The position numbers were made by a program, and so were the translations under genes. The notes below the pieces were generated by a model. The model ran no database searches. It was not told where the DNA came from and saw only the letters and a list, made by a program, of their open reading frames with translations. Shown one piece after another: positions 24,601 through 36,035 of a DNA stretch of 64,000 nt; positions within the stretch are counted from its first letter, which is position 1, and every line of letters begins with the position of its first letter. Origin of the DNA: Sanderia malayensis. Its lineage: Eukaryota > Cnidaria > Scyphozoa > Semaeostomeae > Pelagiidae. The stretch covers positions 1,922,001-1,986,000 of the forward strand of contig RQOL01000466.1 of assembly GCA_013076295.1 (NCBI GenBank), in the 5' to 3' direction.

Positions 24601-25926
24601 TACAAGCAAGCATGTGCATGAAGATAGCTTATAATAGTGCTTGTGTGGGTGGCGGTGATTATTGAACGGATCTATGAACGGATTGTCGGATTATGTGAAT
24701 CAGGATTAGGCTAAGCGATCCAAGGGCAGTCTCTGAAGTAATCCTAGATGAAATATGTCAAATCGACAAAATCTGAAAAATCCTGATTCGAAGATACGCA
24801 TTCCTGGCAAGGGTATAAATTTTTCGATGGTTTTAGGAGAAACCGTCAACCAACAGAAGCGATCAAAAAATAATTGTAAATAATCTGAGACCACCCTGAC
24901 TGAACCTGGGCCATTTTTAACAAGGCTAATCCATGCCAAATCCTATGAAAACCTGAAGCAACCTATAAAAACTGAAACAATCCCGATTAAACCAAGATAT
25001 CATTCCAATCTTACACGGGCAGTACAAGTAAGGACTATTTATTTTCGAAATGAACAGCAAGACACCGTATGCGAAAGGTCATCTGTTAAAAATGTTTTCA
25101 CAGAAAGGATCCCACACACAACATAACACAATGCAATCTCACATATTTGATATCAGATTCAGATGTGTTTGGAGAGCTGATGCCCCCTCGGTTCGTTACA
25201 GTACGTCGCATTATCACTTTCTTATGCTTGCGTACAGCACGTAACAGCTGATTGTCCGGCGACCAACGCGATTTTAGTACGTCGTCCTGAACAAAAAAAC
25301 GGTGTTTGAAGTTCATTGTCGCCTAATTGTTGCACTAGGTGTGCGCATGAAAAGTCTATTTCGTGTGTGATTTATAAATGCACCTCACGCTGTTTCTGCA
25401 AAGCTTTCCTGCCCATTGGCGACCGATCAATCATGTTACGAGAAAGTGTCTTTGAATCTGATCCTGGTTAACGGGCAGGGGGTGGGAGGTACACGGATAC
25501 GAACACTCTATTCCTGACGTGAGTTTGTTTTTCTCTTCACTGCCAAATACGTCACTGTCGCTGGCTTGCACAGGGGCATAGATTGGGCGAATGCATCAGA
25601 CATACCGTCGGCTAGTGGTATTAAAAATATCTCAATGCACTGCAGCAAAGATTATCACCATTGAAAATAAAACCGTCATGTATACTGAACGGATGGGGAT
25701 TTGGGGCCACGCGCAGACTAAAATTGGACAAACAGACAGACAGGCAAACAAACAGACAATCGATAATTTTCGCGATAAAGACTCGATCATTACCTGCTTC
25801 GCAGCCACGTTGCTCCGCAGCGGCAATTACTTGTACAGGGTGACTCGAATAAATTCAAGTGACTCGACTAACCATGTCGCTTTGGGGTATGTTTCTTCAT
25901 TGTCAAATTAAATTAAATGTCTACTC
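18680..25926. other. Long intergenic spacer with no recognisable gene
   Basis: Scanning both strands finds only short frames without family resemblance or plausible exon chains. Items present: a possible 5' non-coding exon of the left gene with a strong donor at 19263; a GC-rich patch with a CRE palindrome at 21400-21645; homopolymer G/C runs at about 21961 and 22497; a 90-bp imperfect duplication around 22763-22895 (TAATCCATCACACATG twice); and a transposon-like phrase CTCGATTTAACAAGCC at about 23100. Lineage-specific non-coding RNAs cannot be excluded. Confidence 0.55.
21400..21645. promoter_or_regulatory. GC-rich patch with CRE palindrome, candidate regulatory element
   Basis: In the middle of a long AT-rich spacer this patch is clearly richer in G+C and CpG, and it carries the full palindrome TGACGTCA at 21508-21515, the classical CREB/ATF site. 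It lies far from any coding start seen here (about 2.7 kb upstream of the gene on the left). The motif is exact; a regulatory role is inference. Confidence 0.3.
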
Positions 25927-28362
25927 TTAATCACGTTTAATCTGTTTGTGTTGACCGGTCCATTGTTCTTTCAAAAACTGGACGAATTCCCTTTCGGTGA
26001 AGAGAACAGAGAGTAAAACAGAAAATAAGCACAATGCTCCTACCCCGACATGCGCGAGTCGATTGGTCCAGCCAGTTTCACAGCAGAGGAGCCATTCCGA
26101 TGTACACGTGATGCAGAATGACGTAGCCAGCGACAGACAAACTGCGAGTGAAGGAATTATGCCACGCAATGGTTTGATCCCTGAATCGGCAAACATGTTT
26201 CTAATGAATATGCCACTAAAAGAAAAGGTAAAATTGGTATTAACACAGTGTGGGTGAATTTTAGTCAAAAGCAAACAAGCAACAAAATTAGAGAGAGGGA
26301 ACTCGAAGATAACGCACCTTGAAGGGAGGCAAAAACGTCTTAGTTTGTGCCTTCTTGTAAGGTGCGTTACCAGGGATTTGCAAACTCATAGGGAATACAA
26401 GATTCATGACACCCAAAAAAGGATGTGCCACATGGTAGTTCATTACTTTGAGATCAGTGATGTGGGAGCGCTTGGAAAGAACAAAAGCACAAAAGTTCAA
26501 AGGCACTCCAAACACACCCATCCCCAGTTAACCTTTAAGGCATTTTGCCTATATTTGGGGCACTTTCCTAATAGTGTCAAAAATTGGGGGGCATGCCCTA
26601 GTTTTGGTGATTGAGATAAGAAAAGAAGAAAAAGAAGCATAAAGCAAAGCTCTGAGTAATAATGAATGCTCATGACATTGGAGCAAAAATGAGAAAGCCC
26701 CAGGGTCAGTCATTATTACCTGTGTATGATTCTTAAGCTCATATTCAAGCAGTTTGCCAAAATGAACCCAACACTTCCAAAGAATTTCGTGAAGAACAAA
26801 GCAGCAGTTAGGAATGCAAAAGAAAATCCGATCATTCTGCGATTGTAATAATCGATTTCATCTTTGCTCATCAGTGCAAACATGAAGCATTCTGTTATGC
26901 CATTCATCGCAATAATGAGCACATAAACACAGTACCATCTGAGGAGTAGTGGACCTGTTTGAGAAAAAATAAAACAATTAAGATTAAATAGTATGTTAAG
27001 CAGCAGCAGTATATTATGTAGAGCTGTGCAATGCATACAGCAATGCATATAGGCTGCTTTAGTGCATTTTTCATTAAGTTCTTGTTGTTGCTAAATAGAA
27101 ATCTCGTCACAACTTGCGATTGTGATTTAGATAAATTTGATGATAAATTTGAATCAAGACTGCCATTAAATGTTAAAAACAAAAAATAAAAGCTTTTGTG
27201 AAAATCTTGACATACCTTCATTTAATATAAGAAGTTTTCCTCCATAGATATCCAGTAGAAGATATGAATAACTAAAGCCAAACACCATTATTATGTACCC
27301 AACAAGAGAAACAAATTTTAGTACACCTTTCAATGTTCGTCCAGCAATATGAAACTTGTCACTATCTTGTTGCTGCTTTCCTCTTGCTAGCAATTGACAA
27401 AACAGAACATAATAACTCTCTTCGATGGGTAAAAAGACGAACCGAGCAACAAGAGAACCGAGGTTGTTGACAATATCATAAACCCCTTGTTGTCCGAGGC
27501 TGATCACATTGAAGATTGTCATGACGTATCGTTCCCCTTCTGTAAGAAATTGCTTCAAGATGGACTGCTTCATGAAGCTGTAGACAAGTTTTGCATATGA
27601 AGGATCAATTAATGGCCCATCTTTGTTCGTCAAATTGGGAAGAAAGTCTGTGAAGTTTTGGAAGGGGAAACATTCTATTTCGTCAGTCTTCTTGTCCACT
27701 GAAGATGACGCGTTTGTTGCATATGCATTGTTGATGCATTTGGTGAAATAAAAATAGTACATAAAGACGTAGCACAATGCATGAAGTGACTGAGCAATGC
27801 AGAATGCATAAACAGCATTGTCTGGAAGCAATACAATCAACGATATTGTTGAAAGGCATTTAACTGCAAGGGCTAATGCCTCGATGAGTACCCTGACTCG
27901 CACAAATAAGAATGCTTGACCAACAAGCCATAGAGGTTCGGCAAGCAACTCAAATACACCAGACACGGCAAATACCGCAATAGCACGGTTGTAAAATGTG
28001 CTGAAGTGTTGTGGTGGCTGCTCGAAGCAGAATGCCCAGATTGCAGCAAGCAATAACCCCAGGGCACACCCAACGGGGACACAGCACCACGTAAGGTTTA
28101 TCAACTGTCTCCAGTTTCGCTTGTGCTGGCCGTATGGTTTGCTCAGACAGGCTTTCCTGAATGCTTCTCTTGACAGGAAGAGAATTGTCGAGTACAACAA
28201 AGTCAGCCTGACATTTACAAGTCCAAGTACCTCACTTGATACGAATCTAAGAACCAATGCATTGACAACAAATGTTAACAAGCGGAAAGATACTTGCAAT
28301 ATGACATTATACGTGGCTGCTCTTGCAGTTCCACGAAGGACATCACCAATTTCAGCCACCAT
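25927..28362 (-). CDS. RFT1: RFT1, ER protein required for Man5GlcNAc2-PP-dolichol translocation
   Basis: Three exons, 27216-28362, 26720-26954 and 25927-26215, encode 556 residues (human about 541). The N-terminus (VLRGTARAATYNVILQVSFRLLTFVVNALVLRF) and the segments LGLVNVRL.LLYSTILFLSREAFRKA, EGERYVMTIFNVISLGQQGVYDIVNNLGSL, RFVFLPIEESYY and RWYCVYVLIIAMNGITECF are the conserved blocks of the Rft1 family, a multi-spanning MATE/MurJ-like fold. RFT1 acts in the ER membrane in assembly of the lipid-linked oligosaccharide for N-glycosylation; whether it is itself the flippase is debated. The C-terminus is short and basic (KQIKRD). It is transcribed away from the GalNAc-transferase, with about 940 bp between the two start codons. 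Confidence 0.97.
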
Positions 28363-29299
28363 TTTGGTACACGCCTACACGCTGCAAAACCTACCCTCGT
28401 AATGAAAACGAGGAAGACTAATCAACCAGCTTGAGATTCAGCATTGGGCAGATAATCTGTCTAAGATTCAGATGATCCTGATCCAGTCTGCGATTCGCCT
28501 GGTGGTGATTCGTAAAAGGATTTTTTTTTATTGCCTTTGTTTTATGATGGTTGCAGGTGAAATCAGATGATTGATCATCTAAATTTCCACGTCTGACTGA
28601 GAATCATTATTTCATCAATCGTTTTATAATAAATTATAACAATACAGGAATTCATTTAAATAGCTGTGTTCCAAAGAAGCATAAAGAGACTTTTGAATTT
28701 AAGATCGTTGTGTGGAATTGAAGCTTGTCTCATGTCTGGGCTTTCGAGTTGGCAATAGGCCCATTATTTCCTCAATTCTACCTGAGCGAGAGCTACCTAA
28801 CGATCAAGTACCTTTGTTGGAATTTCTACGAAAGATTTAGTTGCGCGCTTGCTCACTTCACTGACTGATTACGATTGGAGCTGTAAATATTATCTGCAAT
28901 TCTACAGTGTTTACAATTATCGTCTAGATTACTTTATCAAGTGGTAAACCAAATGAGAACAGGTGTATTGTGAGATTCTTATATTCTCTAAGAAGATTGC
29001 GGAAAGTCACTGATAAAGAGTCTTCCTCTCACACCATTATCACGCAGAATTACATCGTGTTGGTCAACATGATATCCAACAAGGAAAGTTTGAATGGGTG
29101 ATTTTTAAAGAGAAGTAACAGTTTCAAGGAGCTTTCGTATTTTTATACTTTGCAATAATAAAACCAGGCCATATAGAGCAGTTAGCAACAAGTTTAGTTG
29201 CCATAAATTTGTTTATTTATGAAAACCATCCACGGAATAATTACAGCACATCAAAGAATAGTTAGCTAACGAACAAGTTGTTCTCATTAGGCTGCAGTT
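28363..29299. promoter_or_regulatory. Divergent spacer between RFT1 and the GalNAc-transferase gene
   Basis: The 937 bp between two divergent start codons must hold both promoters and 5' untranslated regions. I see no distinctive TATA element at a decisive spacing and no repeat or coding signal. Confidence 0.4.
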
Positions 29300-32200
29300 A
29301 TGAAGCTTGCCAAGAGATACATTTGTGCAATAGTTTTAGTAACTAGCATCTTCTGGGTATCCATAGATTTGTTTGCAATGCTGTGGAATAGTCAGATCGA
29401 TTTGAAAGTACTGAATCCAGAACAATCACTGATTTTGAGTGTCGGAAAAGACAAGTTGGAGCTGTTACGCCCCAAGGATAAAGACAGCAACTTTGCAACG
29501 ATAGATTATTTTAAAAGATTTTATAAAAAAATGACAAAGAGCTCTTCAAGTTTAGGAATGAACGGAGCAGCAGTCACAAATTCTAAAAGTGAAAAAGAAA
29601 CTGAAGATCAATCAATAAAAGATTATGGATTTAATGAACTAAGTAGCTCAAAAATCTCTCTAGAACGAACTATTCCGGATAATAGAGAAGCAGGGTATGT
29701 ATATAATGTGTGGATAAAGTGTGAATAGTATGTGTGTGGTATATGAAAAGTGATTGGAATGACATGTACAGTCAACTCCAACAATGCTAAAAAACTGCCT
29801 GCTCAGACAACCATCCAAAGCTGAGGAAAATGTATGCTTTTTAGTGCATTCTTTGGTATTTGGATTAATTTCCCCCATTCCTTTAATTCTAGATGTTTCT
29901 CAAAGAATTATCCAAAAATTCTTCCAACTGCCAGTGTGATAGTTATCTTTCACAATGAAGCTTGGTCAACATTGCTTCGAACTGTGCACACCGTATTAGC
30001 AAGATCGCCAGACTTCCTACTACACGAGATCATCCTAGTAGACGATTGCAGTAATTATGAAAAATATGGTATGTTGTAAAGATGTTATTCCTTCTAAGCA
30101 AGGGAAGTATACAGAAGGCCCCGTCACCTCTTTTTGCAAGGGATCACTATATAAGAGGGAAAGCCGTGTTTTTTCTCATTTTCTTAAACCTAGAGCTTAT
30201 TAAACTTAGTAACTTATTTTGTTCAGAGAATACTTGATTTACTCATGTTTGAAAGTGGTACAATTGGTTGAACTCAGACAACACATCCTGGTGTTTCACT
30301 TAAATCCCCAGGTGCATGTTGAATAATTAATGATATTTAAATGTATCTATTCTATTTCGAAATTGTTAATCTTTGATCCAAAGTCACCGCAATTTGAACA
30401 GCTGTCCTAAAATCATAAAACCAGGTAAAGTGGATTGGATGTGAATAAACAGTGACAGCTTCACTGGCTACTGTTTTTAACATCCACTTGTCTGGCAGAA
30501 CGAATACTCCTTAATCTAACCCAAAGTGTAGATAATAATTATTTTTTGAATTACACTATTATTATCTAAGTGTAGAGTAGATATTAACTGCTGGATAATG
30601 TTTTAATCTCAAAAAGCTGTGAATCAAGAACTTTATGGGTATTGTGTTTTTTGAAGCCTATCCCGTGTCTGCCACAATATATACTTAAATGCTAATTATC
30701 TTTTTTACAGGACATTTAAAAGACAAGCTTCAGTCTTACGTTGAAAAGCTTAAAAAAGTCAGACTGATACGTTCACCAAAGCGAGTCGGCCTCACGCAAG
30801 CGAGGTTGATAGGAGCGGATAGCGCGAAAGGCGATGTGCTCGTATTTCTCGATTCTCACTGCGAGGCTACGTTCGGGTGGCTCGAGCCTCTTTTAGCGAG
30901 AATAAAGGAAAACAATAAGCTGGCAGTGGTGCCTGACATCGAGGTTATTGCGTGGAAAGATTTCGCGTACAGTGCCGATAAGGGCTCGAACAACCGAGGA
31001 ATATTCAGTTGGGAATTGATGTTCAATTGGGGACCCTTGCCAGAGAGTGAACAGAAACGCAGGAAGAGTAATATAGATCCTATCCGGTATGCTGCTCGAA
31101 ATTGGCACCTATGTATAGATACTATTGTCGCTAGTTGATGGACATGATCTAATCGTAAATATCGCACAAAACGTCACGGCAATAATGTTTTCTATTGGTT
31201 ATGATCTAGTATTCAATACTTTATTTTGCAGATCACCGACAATGGCCGGCGGCCTTTTTGCAATCGAGAGAAAGTATTTCTTTTACAGTGGAGCATATGA
31301 CAGGCAGTTGACGTACTGGGGAGGAGAGAATGTGGAAATGTCGTTTAGGGTGAGTTAAAAGCAACAACCCACACTACCTTTGTCGTCACCATTATAATCA
31401 TCATCATCAAGTATTGAACTCTATCGTTGAGTTTAGTGCCATCAAATATATTTTTTCACACTCGTATTCACTGCAAAAATCGATACCCGATATCGCTCAT
31501 CTCTCTTCTGGCTATTTCATACAAGAAGCTATCAGAAATTCCCAAGTTAACCTGAACACCTCCCAAATTTCATAAATATTGGAATTCTGGAATTCTTGGA
31601 ATAGAAAAAGGAATAGATATTCTTTATATCTATCTTATCCTGCTGCTAATGCCTGAACCACATTGTCCCATATATCAATCAGCGAGATATTGAAAATAAA
31701 ACAGAGCCAGTTCCATCTAATTCTTCCATTGTGAGAACCCTTGTGGCTTATGCGAAGTTTAGATACAAATGAAGTTTGCTAGCTAAGTAAAGTCACGGCA
31801 GATATCATTGTCTTTTCTGTTATTCAGCCCTGGTCAAAGTGGACCTTTATGTATTGTATGAACTTCACCTTCCTTGTTTCCTCACAGCCACAGCTAATCC
31901 ACTAGTTTGATAAAAAACCTATACGGGACAACCATTTCAATTGTAAATATTTGATGAGTTGGGCTGCGGTTCATTGTTTGCAAGCTGTAATAATAAATAG
32001 GCCATTTGGGCAAGCTTGACAGCAATGCAAATATAACTTAAGGGCTCTATTACAAGTAGAAGTAAAAGCAAAAAAATTGGCAACGAAAGGAGACTGAAAT
32101 GGACTTTAGTTACGGATTTGGAAATTCTGAAAGGCAAAGTGTTAGAAAGTTCGAGTTCACATTTTTAACAGCTTGTCCATCGAGAGAAGTGAAGTTCGAT

Positions 32201-33407
32201 TGTGAAAGCAATGCTTATCTCCTGGCAAAAAGCAGGCAAGACGCTGAAAATTCGAATGATTGTTTTCGTGGTGGATATCGAGATGACAATGGTGGCAGGT
32301 TGCTGGAAAGGATGGGAAAACGTCCCGGATCGTCAGGGGAATCTGCTCCAAGGTGTAATGCCGATGTTGATGAAGAACCTGTTTCAACGAATCCGAATCT
32401 GAATCCAATCAATGACTTTCTGGATTTCATTGATCGCGGTTATCGCCGAGAGACGAATCATGGCCAGCGGAAGACGAATCGGGATCAGAGGGGAATGAGT
32501 CACAATCATAATGAGATGAATGATCATCAGAGAGAAATGAATCACCATCAATATGAGATTGGCGACAATGCCACGGAGACGAATCTGAAACTGAGTGAGA
32601 TGCACTACAACCAGAGCAAGAATTACTACGACTGTTATCGAAATAACGACTACTCAAAAGAGAAAATAGTCTCACGATTGTTACAGAGAAAAACAACGAG
32701 CTCAGGTGAACCGAGAATTATTGAAAAAGATTGCAATGGTAACTCGGTCAACTTTCATAACGACGTGAACAGATGCGTGGCAAGAGCAAGCATGGGCAGC
32801 TCATCGAATCCCGAGATCAACGGGGCGTGTGATCACGACGATGAATTATTAACACCTCGCGAAGGCAAACCTGGGCAAGAGAACAAATTGTCTTCTTTAA
32901 TATTTAATGATCACTGGAGAGGAGAAAGCCCACAAGACAGCCTTCACATTGGAAGTGAGAATACCACAGGTGTATCTCACAATACGATGCCGGTTAGCGA
33001 CAAATGTTCAGCATCTGAACTTTCAACTAAAGAGCAGACTGTTCAAAATTTCAAACTCTCTTTAGAAAATAAGGACGCGCGCCTGAGCACTGGTTTCCAG
33101 CGCAGCGACATCGTTGCTCGACTGACAAAGAAAACATCGTAAAGTCAAAGCTAGGATGTGATAGGATAGTTTTACCCAAGTTGTATAAATCGTATGACAG
33201 CCTTGTAATAGACAGTATATTGTTACAAACTCGGCTGGCTCAATTTGATATTATTCTGTCTTTAATGCATACTGACAATAGCGTTGTGTCTATGCACTAG
33301 GAAGACGCATATTTACTGAGTAGCCTCTCTTTACATGCAGCTATTGGCTATTGCTAATGCGAGGCTTGCACCCAAGTTGAGCAGAAAGAAACAGGGACAG
33401 GATACAT

Positions 33408-33459
<52 letters not shown>

Positions 33460-35221
33460 GTAGTTCGGTTGTCTCCCCATCCCAAAATCTGCCCTCTGTC
33501 TCTCTGTATCCATAACGGTCACGCCGAAATCCCTGCGGCCACACACCCCATCCAGATACGCGATAAAACAATTCCCTTCTCTCTTTTTCCAGCTGTGGAT
33601 GTGCGGAGGGGGCATCGAGATAATACCCTGTTCACGTGTCGGCCACGTGTTCAGGGAACAGGCCCCGTACAAATCACCTGATGGATCAACTGATCACAAC
33701 AGCATTCGAGTCGCCGAGGTCTGGCTGGACGAATACAAGGACATATTCTACTCGTTCAGACCCAACCTGAAGGCATCAATGGGTGGTGACGTCACAGATC
33801 GAAAGAGACTACGAAGTCGGTTGAAATGCAAAAGTTTCAAGTGGTATCTCGAGAATATCATACCAGAATTGGAGATACCTGACAGGTATCCTTACGCTCG
33901 CGGAGACGTAAGTTGCGATTTTGGGGCGTTTATGATGGGCGTTTATATTCTTCGTGTTTTGAATGGGTCGTCGTCGTTTAAAGGAACCGGCGTTTATTAA
34001 TTCCTCCTGAAATTAGTAGGCGTTTATCACATAGGCGCTAAAGCATCGCGGTACAAGTACTCCTTGACAACAACTAACTGAACTGCGGGTGTCGTTTGTG
34101 AATTGTATGCCCCCCATTTTATCGTAAAAGCTTTGGTAAGTCCTAAGGCGGGTTTGCTTAATTTTCGTGGTTCCAGAGGGGGGCATTATTAGAAATGGGG
34201 CTTAATAGAGCTTTTACGGTACTTCAAATCATGTTTCACACCATTGTCGAATTAGACACTGTGACTACCTGCTGTCTCCTGATTTTATTTCCAGGTCAAA
34301 AATCTCGCAACACAGAGTTGCTTGGACACCTTGGCACAAAATAACCAAGGTGGTAAACCAGGCTTGTATCCCTGTCATGGCCTTGGCACTAATCAGGTAT
34401 GGTCGAGATTGTGAACCCCCGTTTTAGTATCAATCGATTAGTTAAAACCCAACGTGAAGTGATCTATAATACGGGTGTTTCTACCTTGAATGAGTTTCTT
34501 TACCGTGTATGTGGGATATGCATCTAATGGTGTTTAGATCACTGGGTTTAATGACGTGTGGTTTATCGTAGTTTTTTATGTTGACGAAGAAGAATGAAAT
34601 TTGGCACGATAGTTTGTGTTTGGACTTTAGCGGAGAAGGCAAAGCTCAGTTGTATCCATGTCACAAGCAAGGAGGTAACCAGAAGTGGATACATGAACAG
34701 GTAAGAGACGCAACTCGCCATAGATGTGGCATGATACCACAAACAAATATATGTGGCATACATCTCCCCAGATATTCACTCCAGAAAGCACGATCAACTT
34801 TATCAATCCACATTGAATTCAACAAACATATCACGTCAAAACTTTTGTAACAAAATTTTACTCCACATCATCTCCAACTCACAACGATCGAGTTACAAAA
34901 TAAATTAACGGGGGGGGGTAACCCCAGGAGCCCTCTCATATAGGCCAGCTCAGTTGCTTCTTGGGAATCCAAGCACTTCTGCTAAACTTTCAAATCAAAT
35001 CAGACAATCAGAATGAATCAACAGTGTAATCAGTGGAATGATGATTTCAAAATAGTGCCACTTGTTTTTAGGGTGGTGTGATAAAACACGACCTCCATAA
35101 TGTATGTTTGGAAGGACATGGCGCTGAATTGGATGTGAAAAAATGTGATGCGAAAAACGAAAATCAGAAATGGCTGTTTAATAGTTATCCCTTTGAAGAA
35201 CAAAATGCACACAAACTCTAG
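29300..35221 (+). CDS. GALNT: Polypeptide N-acetylgalactosaminyltransferase (GT27, Golgi)
   Basis: Eight exons: 29300-29694, 29893-30068, 30711-31086, 31232-31349, 33593-33907, 34295-34396, 34572-34700, 35072-35221; 586 residues, all phases consistent. A type II membrane anchor is at about residues 8-28, followed by a stem. The GT-A catalytic domain starts at [20 protein letters not shown] and has the metal-binding DSH at 238-240 (FLDSHCEA), MAGGLFAI, the [17 protein letters not shown] Gal/GalNAc-T motif and [10 protein letters not shown] ricin B-type lectin domain fills the C-terminus with CLD, LCLDF and CLEG repeats. The enzyme starts mucin-type O-glycosylation by adding GalNAc to Ser/Thr. 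I do not assign an isoform: parts resemble GALNT1/13, others GALNT10/11. Intron 4 (31350-33592) is the largest and contains another long reading frame. Confidence 0.97.
32099..33142 (+). CDS. Nested single-exon reading frame in GALNT intron 4, unknown protein
   Basis: A 347-residue uninterrupted frame from ATG to TAA lies wholly inside GALNT intron 4 on the same strand. I recognise no family. There is no signal peptide or membrane segment; composition is polar (Asn, Asp, Ser, His, Arg). Residues 118-173 form eight copies of a seven-residue unit (consensus E-M-N-x-x-Q-R). A length of 347 codons is unlikely by chance in this AT-rich DNA, and the frame is not a splice-compatible extra GALNT exon, because the flanking exons already join to give the [17 protein letters not shown] motif. 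It may be a nested orphan gene, a retrocopy or a transposon-derived frame. No clear polyadenylation signal is seen directly after the stop. Confidence 0.5.
   Translation: MDFSYGFGNSERQSVRKFEFTFLTACPSREVKFDCESNAYLLAKSRQDAENSNDCFRGGYRDDNGGRLLERMGKRPGSSGESAPRCNADVDEEPVSTNPNLNPINDFLDFIDRGYRRETNHGQRKTNRDQRGMSHNHNEMNDHQREMNHHQYEIGDNATETNLKLSEMHYNQSKNYYDCYRNNDYSKEKIVSRLLQRKTTSSGEPRIIEKDCNGNSVNFHNDVNRCVARASMGSSSNPEINGACDHDDELLTPREGKPGQENKLSSLIFNDHWRGESPQDSLHIGSENTTGVSHNTMPVSDKCSASELSTKEQTVQNFKLSLENKDARLSTGFQRSDIVARLTKKTS
32450..32617 (+). repeat. 21-bp (seven-codon) tandem repeat, eight copies, within the nested frame
   Basis: The translated units are [56 protein letters not shown]. The DNA copies have diverged but keep frame, which supports coding constraint after an ancient expansion. 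Confidence 0.7.
33408..33458. repeat. (GAT)n microsatellite, about 17 copies
   Basis: An uninterrupted TGA/GAT trinucleotide run in GALNT intron 4, about 135 bp upstream of exon 5. Likely length-polymorphic. Confidence 0.95.
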
Positions 35222-36035
35222 CAACTATAGATAAATGTGTGAATATGGTGGTTTTATATTTAGTAATATTTTATAATCAATTCAATTGGATGTGATCATC
35301 AAAAGTTATTATATAAATGTCTTTATGGAATATAAATATGTTTGAGTTTGATGTTAAATGTGTTGAGCAATTTTATAGAACCTTGTTTGCGAGTCTTAAA
35401 TCTTAGTGCTTTTAAATTTTAAAGTTTAAGCGAAAACAGACTTTGGTATTGGACAGTCGAGTTTCAGAAACAGCAATCAGTGATAAAGTTTTCGCAGAAG
35501 ACGATGAACAACAAAGACAACTAAAACTCTAGAACATATGACACATATAATATATAAACAGGTACTATTTTTTAATATAAAATTCTCAGCTATCCTGTGA
35601 TTAAAGATTTCTTAATACAACTTAATTCAACAGCGAAAACATGATCGTAAGCTAAATGACATAAATGAGATTTATACCACGTTACTCGAAGACCAATCAC
35701 ACCGAGAAGCTAAAATACACGCGACAAATCTATCAGTATAAAATGTGGCGAAAAAGGCTATCGCCTCTGCTACTGAGCTTCAAGACTTCCATCTGCATCA
35801 AATTGATTTCTGCATACAAATACCACTTTCTAATAACCCTTTCTTCAGATTTTGAAACCAAATGGATCAACTTTACGGTTTTAAGGATTCGCATGCCAAT
35901 TATCTCATCAAGACATATCCGCGTTAAAATACTGCCTTCTTTGAATCTCGCTTATTAGACATTAGTGCTAAAGATCCGGGCGCTTGAGAACCACACATTG
36001 CAGGAATGAGCCGGGCCTGTTTAAGCAACTTGCAC
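35222..36035. other. Convergent 3' spacer between GALNT and the Ala/Ser-rich secreted protein gene
   Basis: AT-rich sequence holding both 3' untranslated regions. No gene or repeat recognised; short frames here show no family resemblance. Confidence 0.6.

Noticed and set aside
25098..25316. 72-residue minus-strand frame
   Set aside because: No family resemblance or exon chain; length expected by chance.
33341..33672. Minus-strand frames with poly-His or poly-Ile
   Set aside because: They are translations of the (GAT)n microsatellite.
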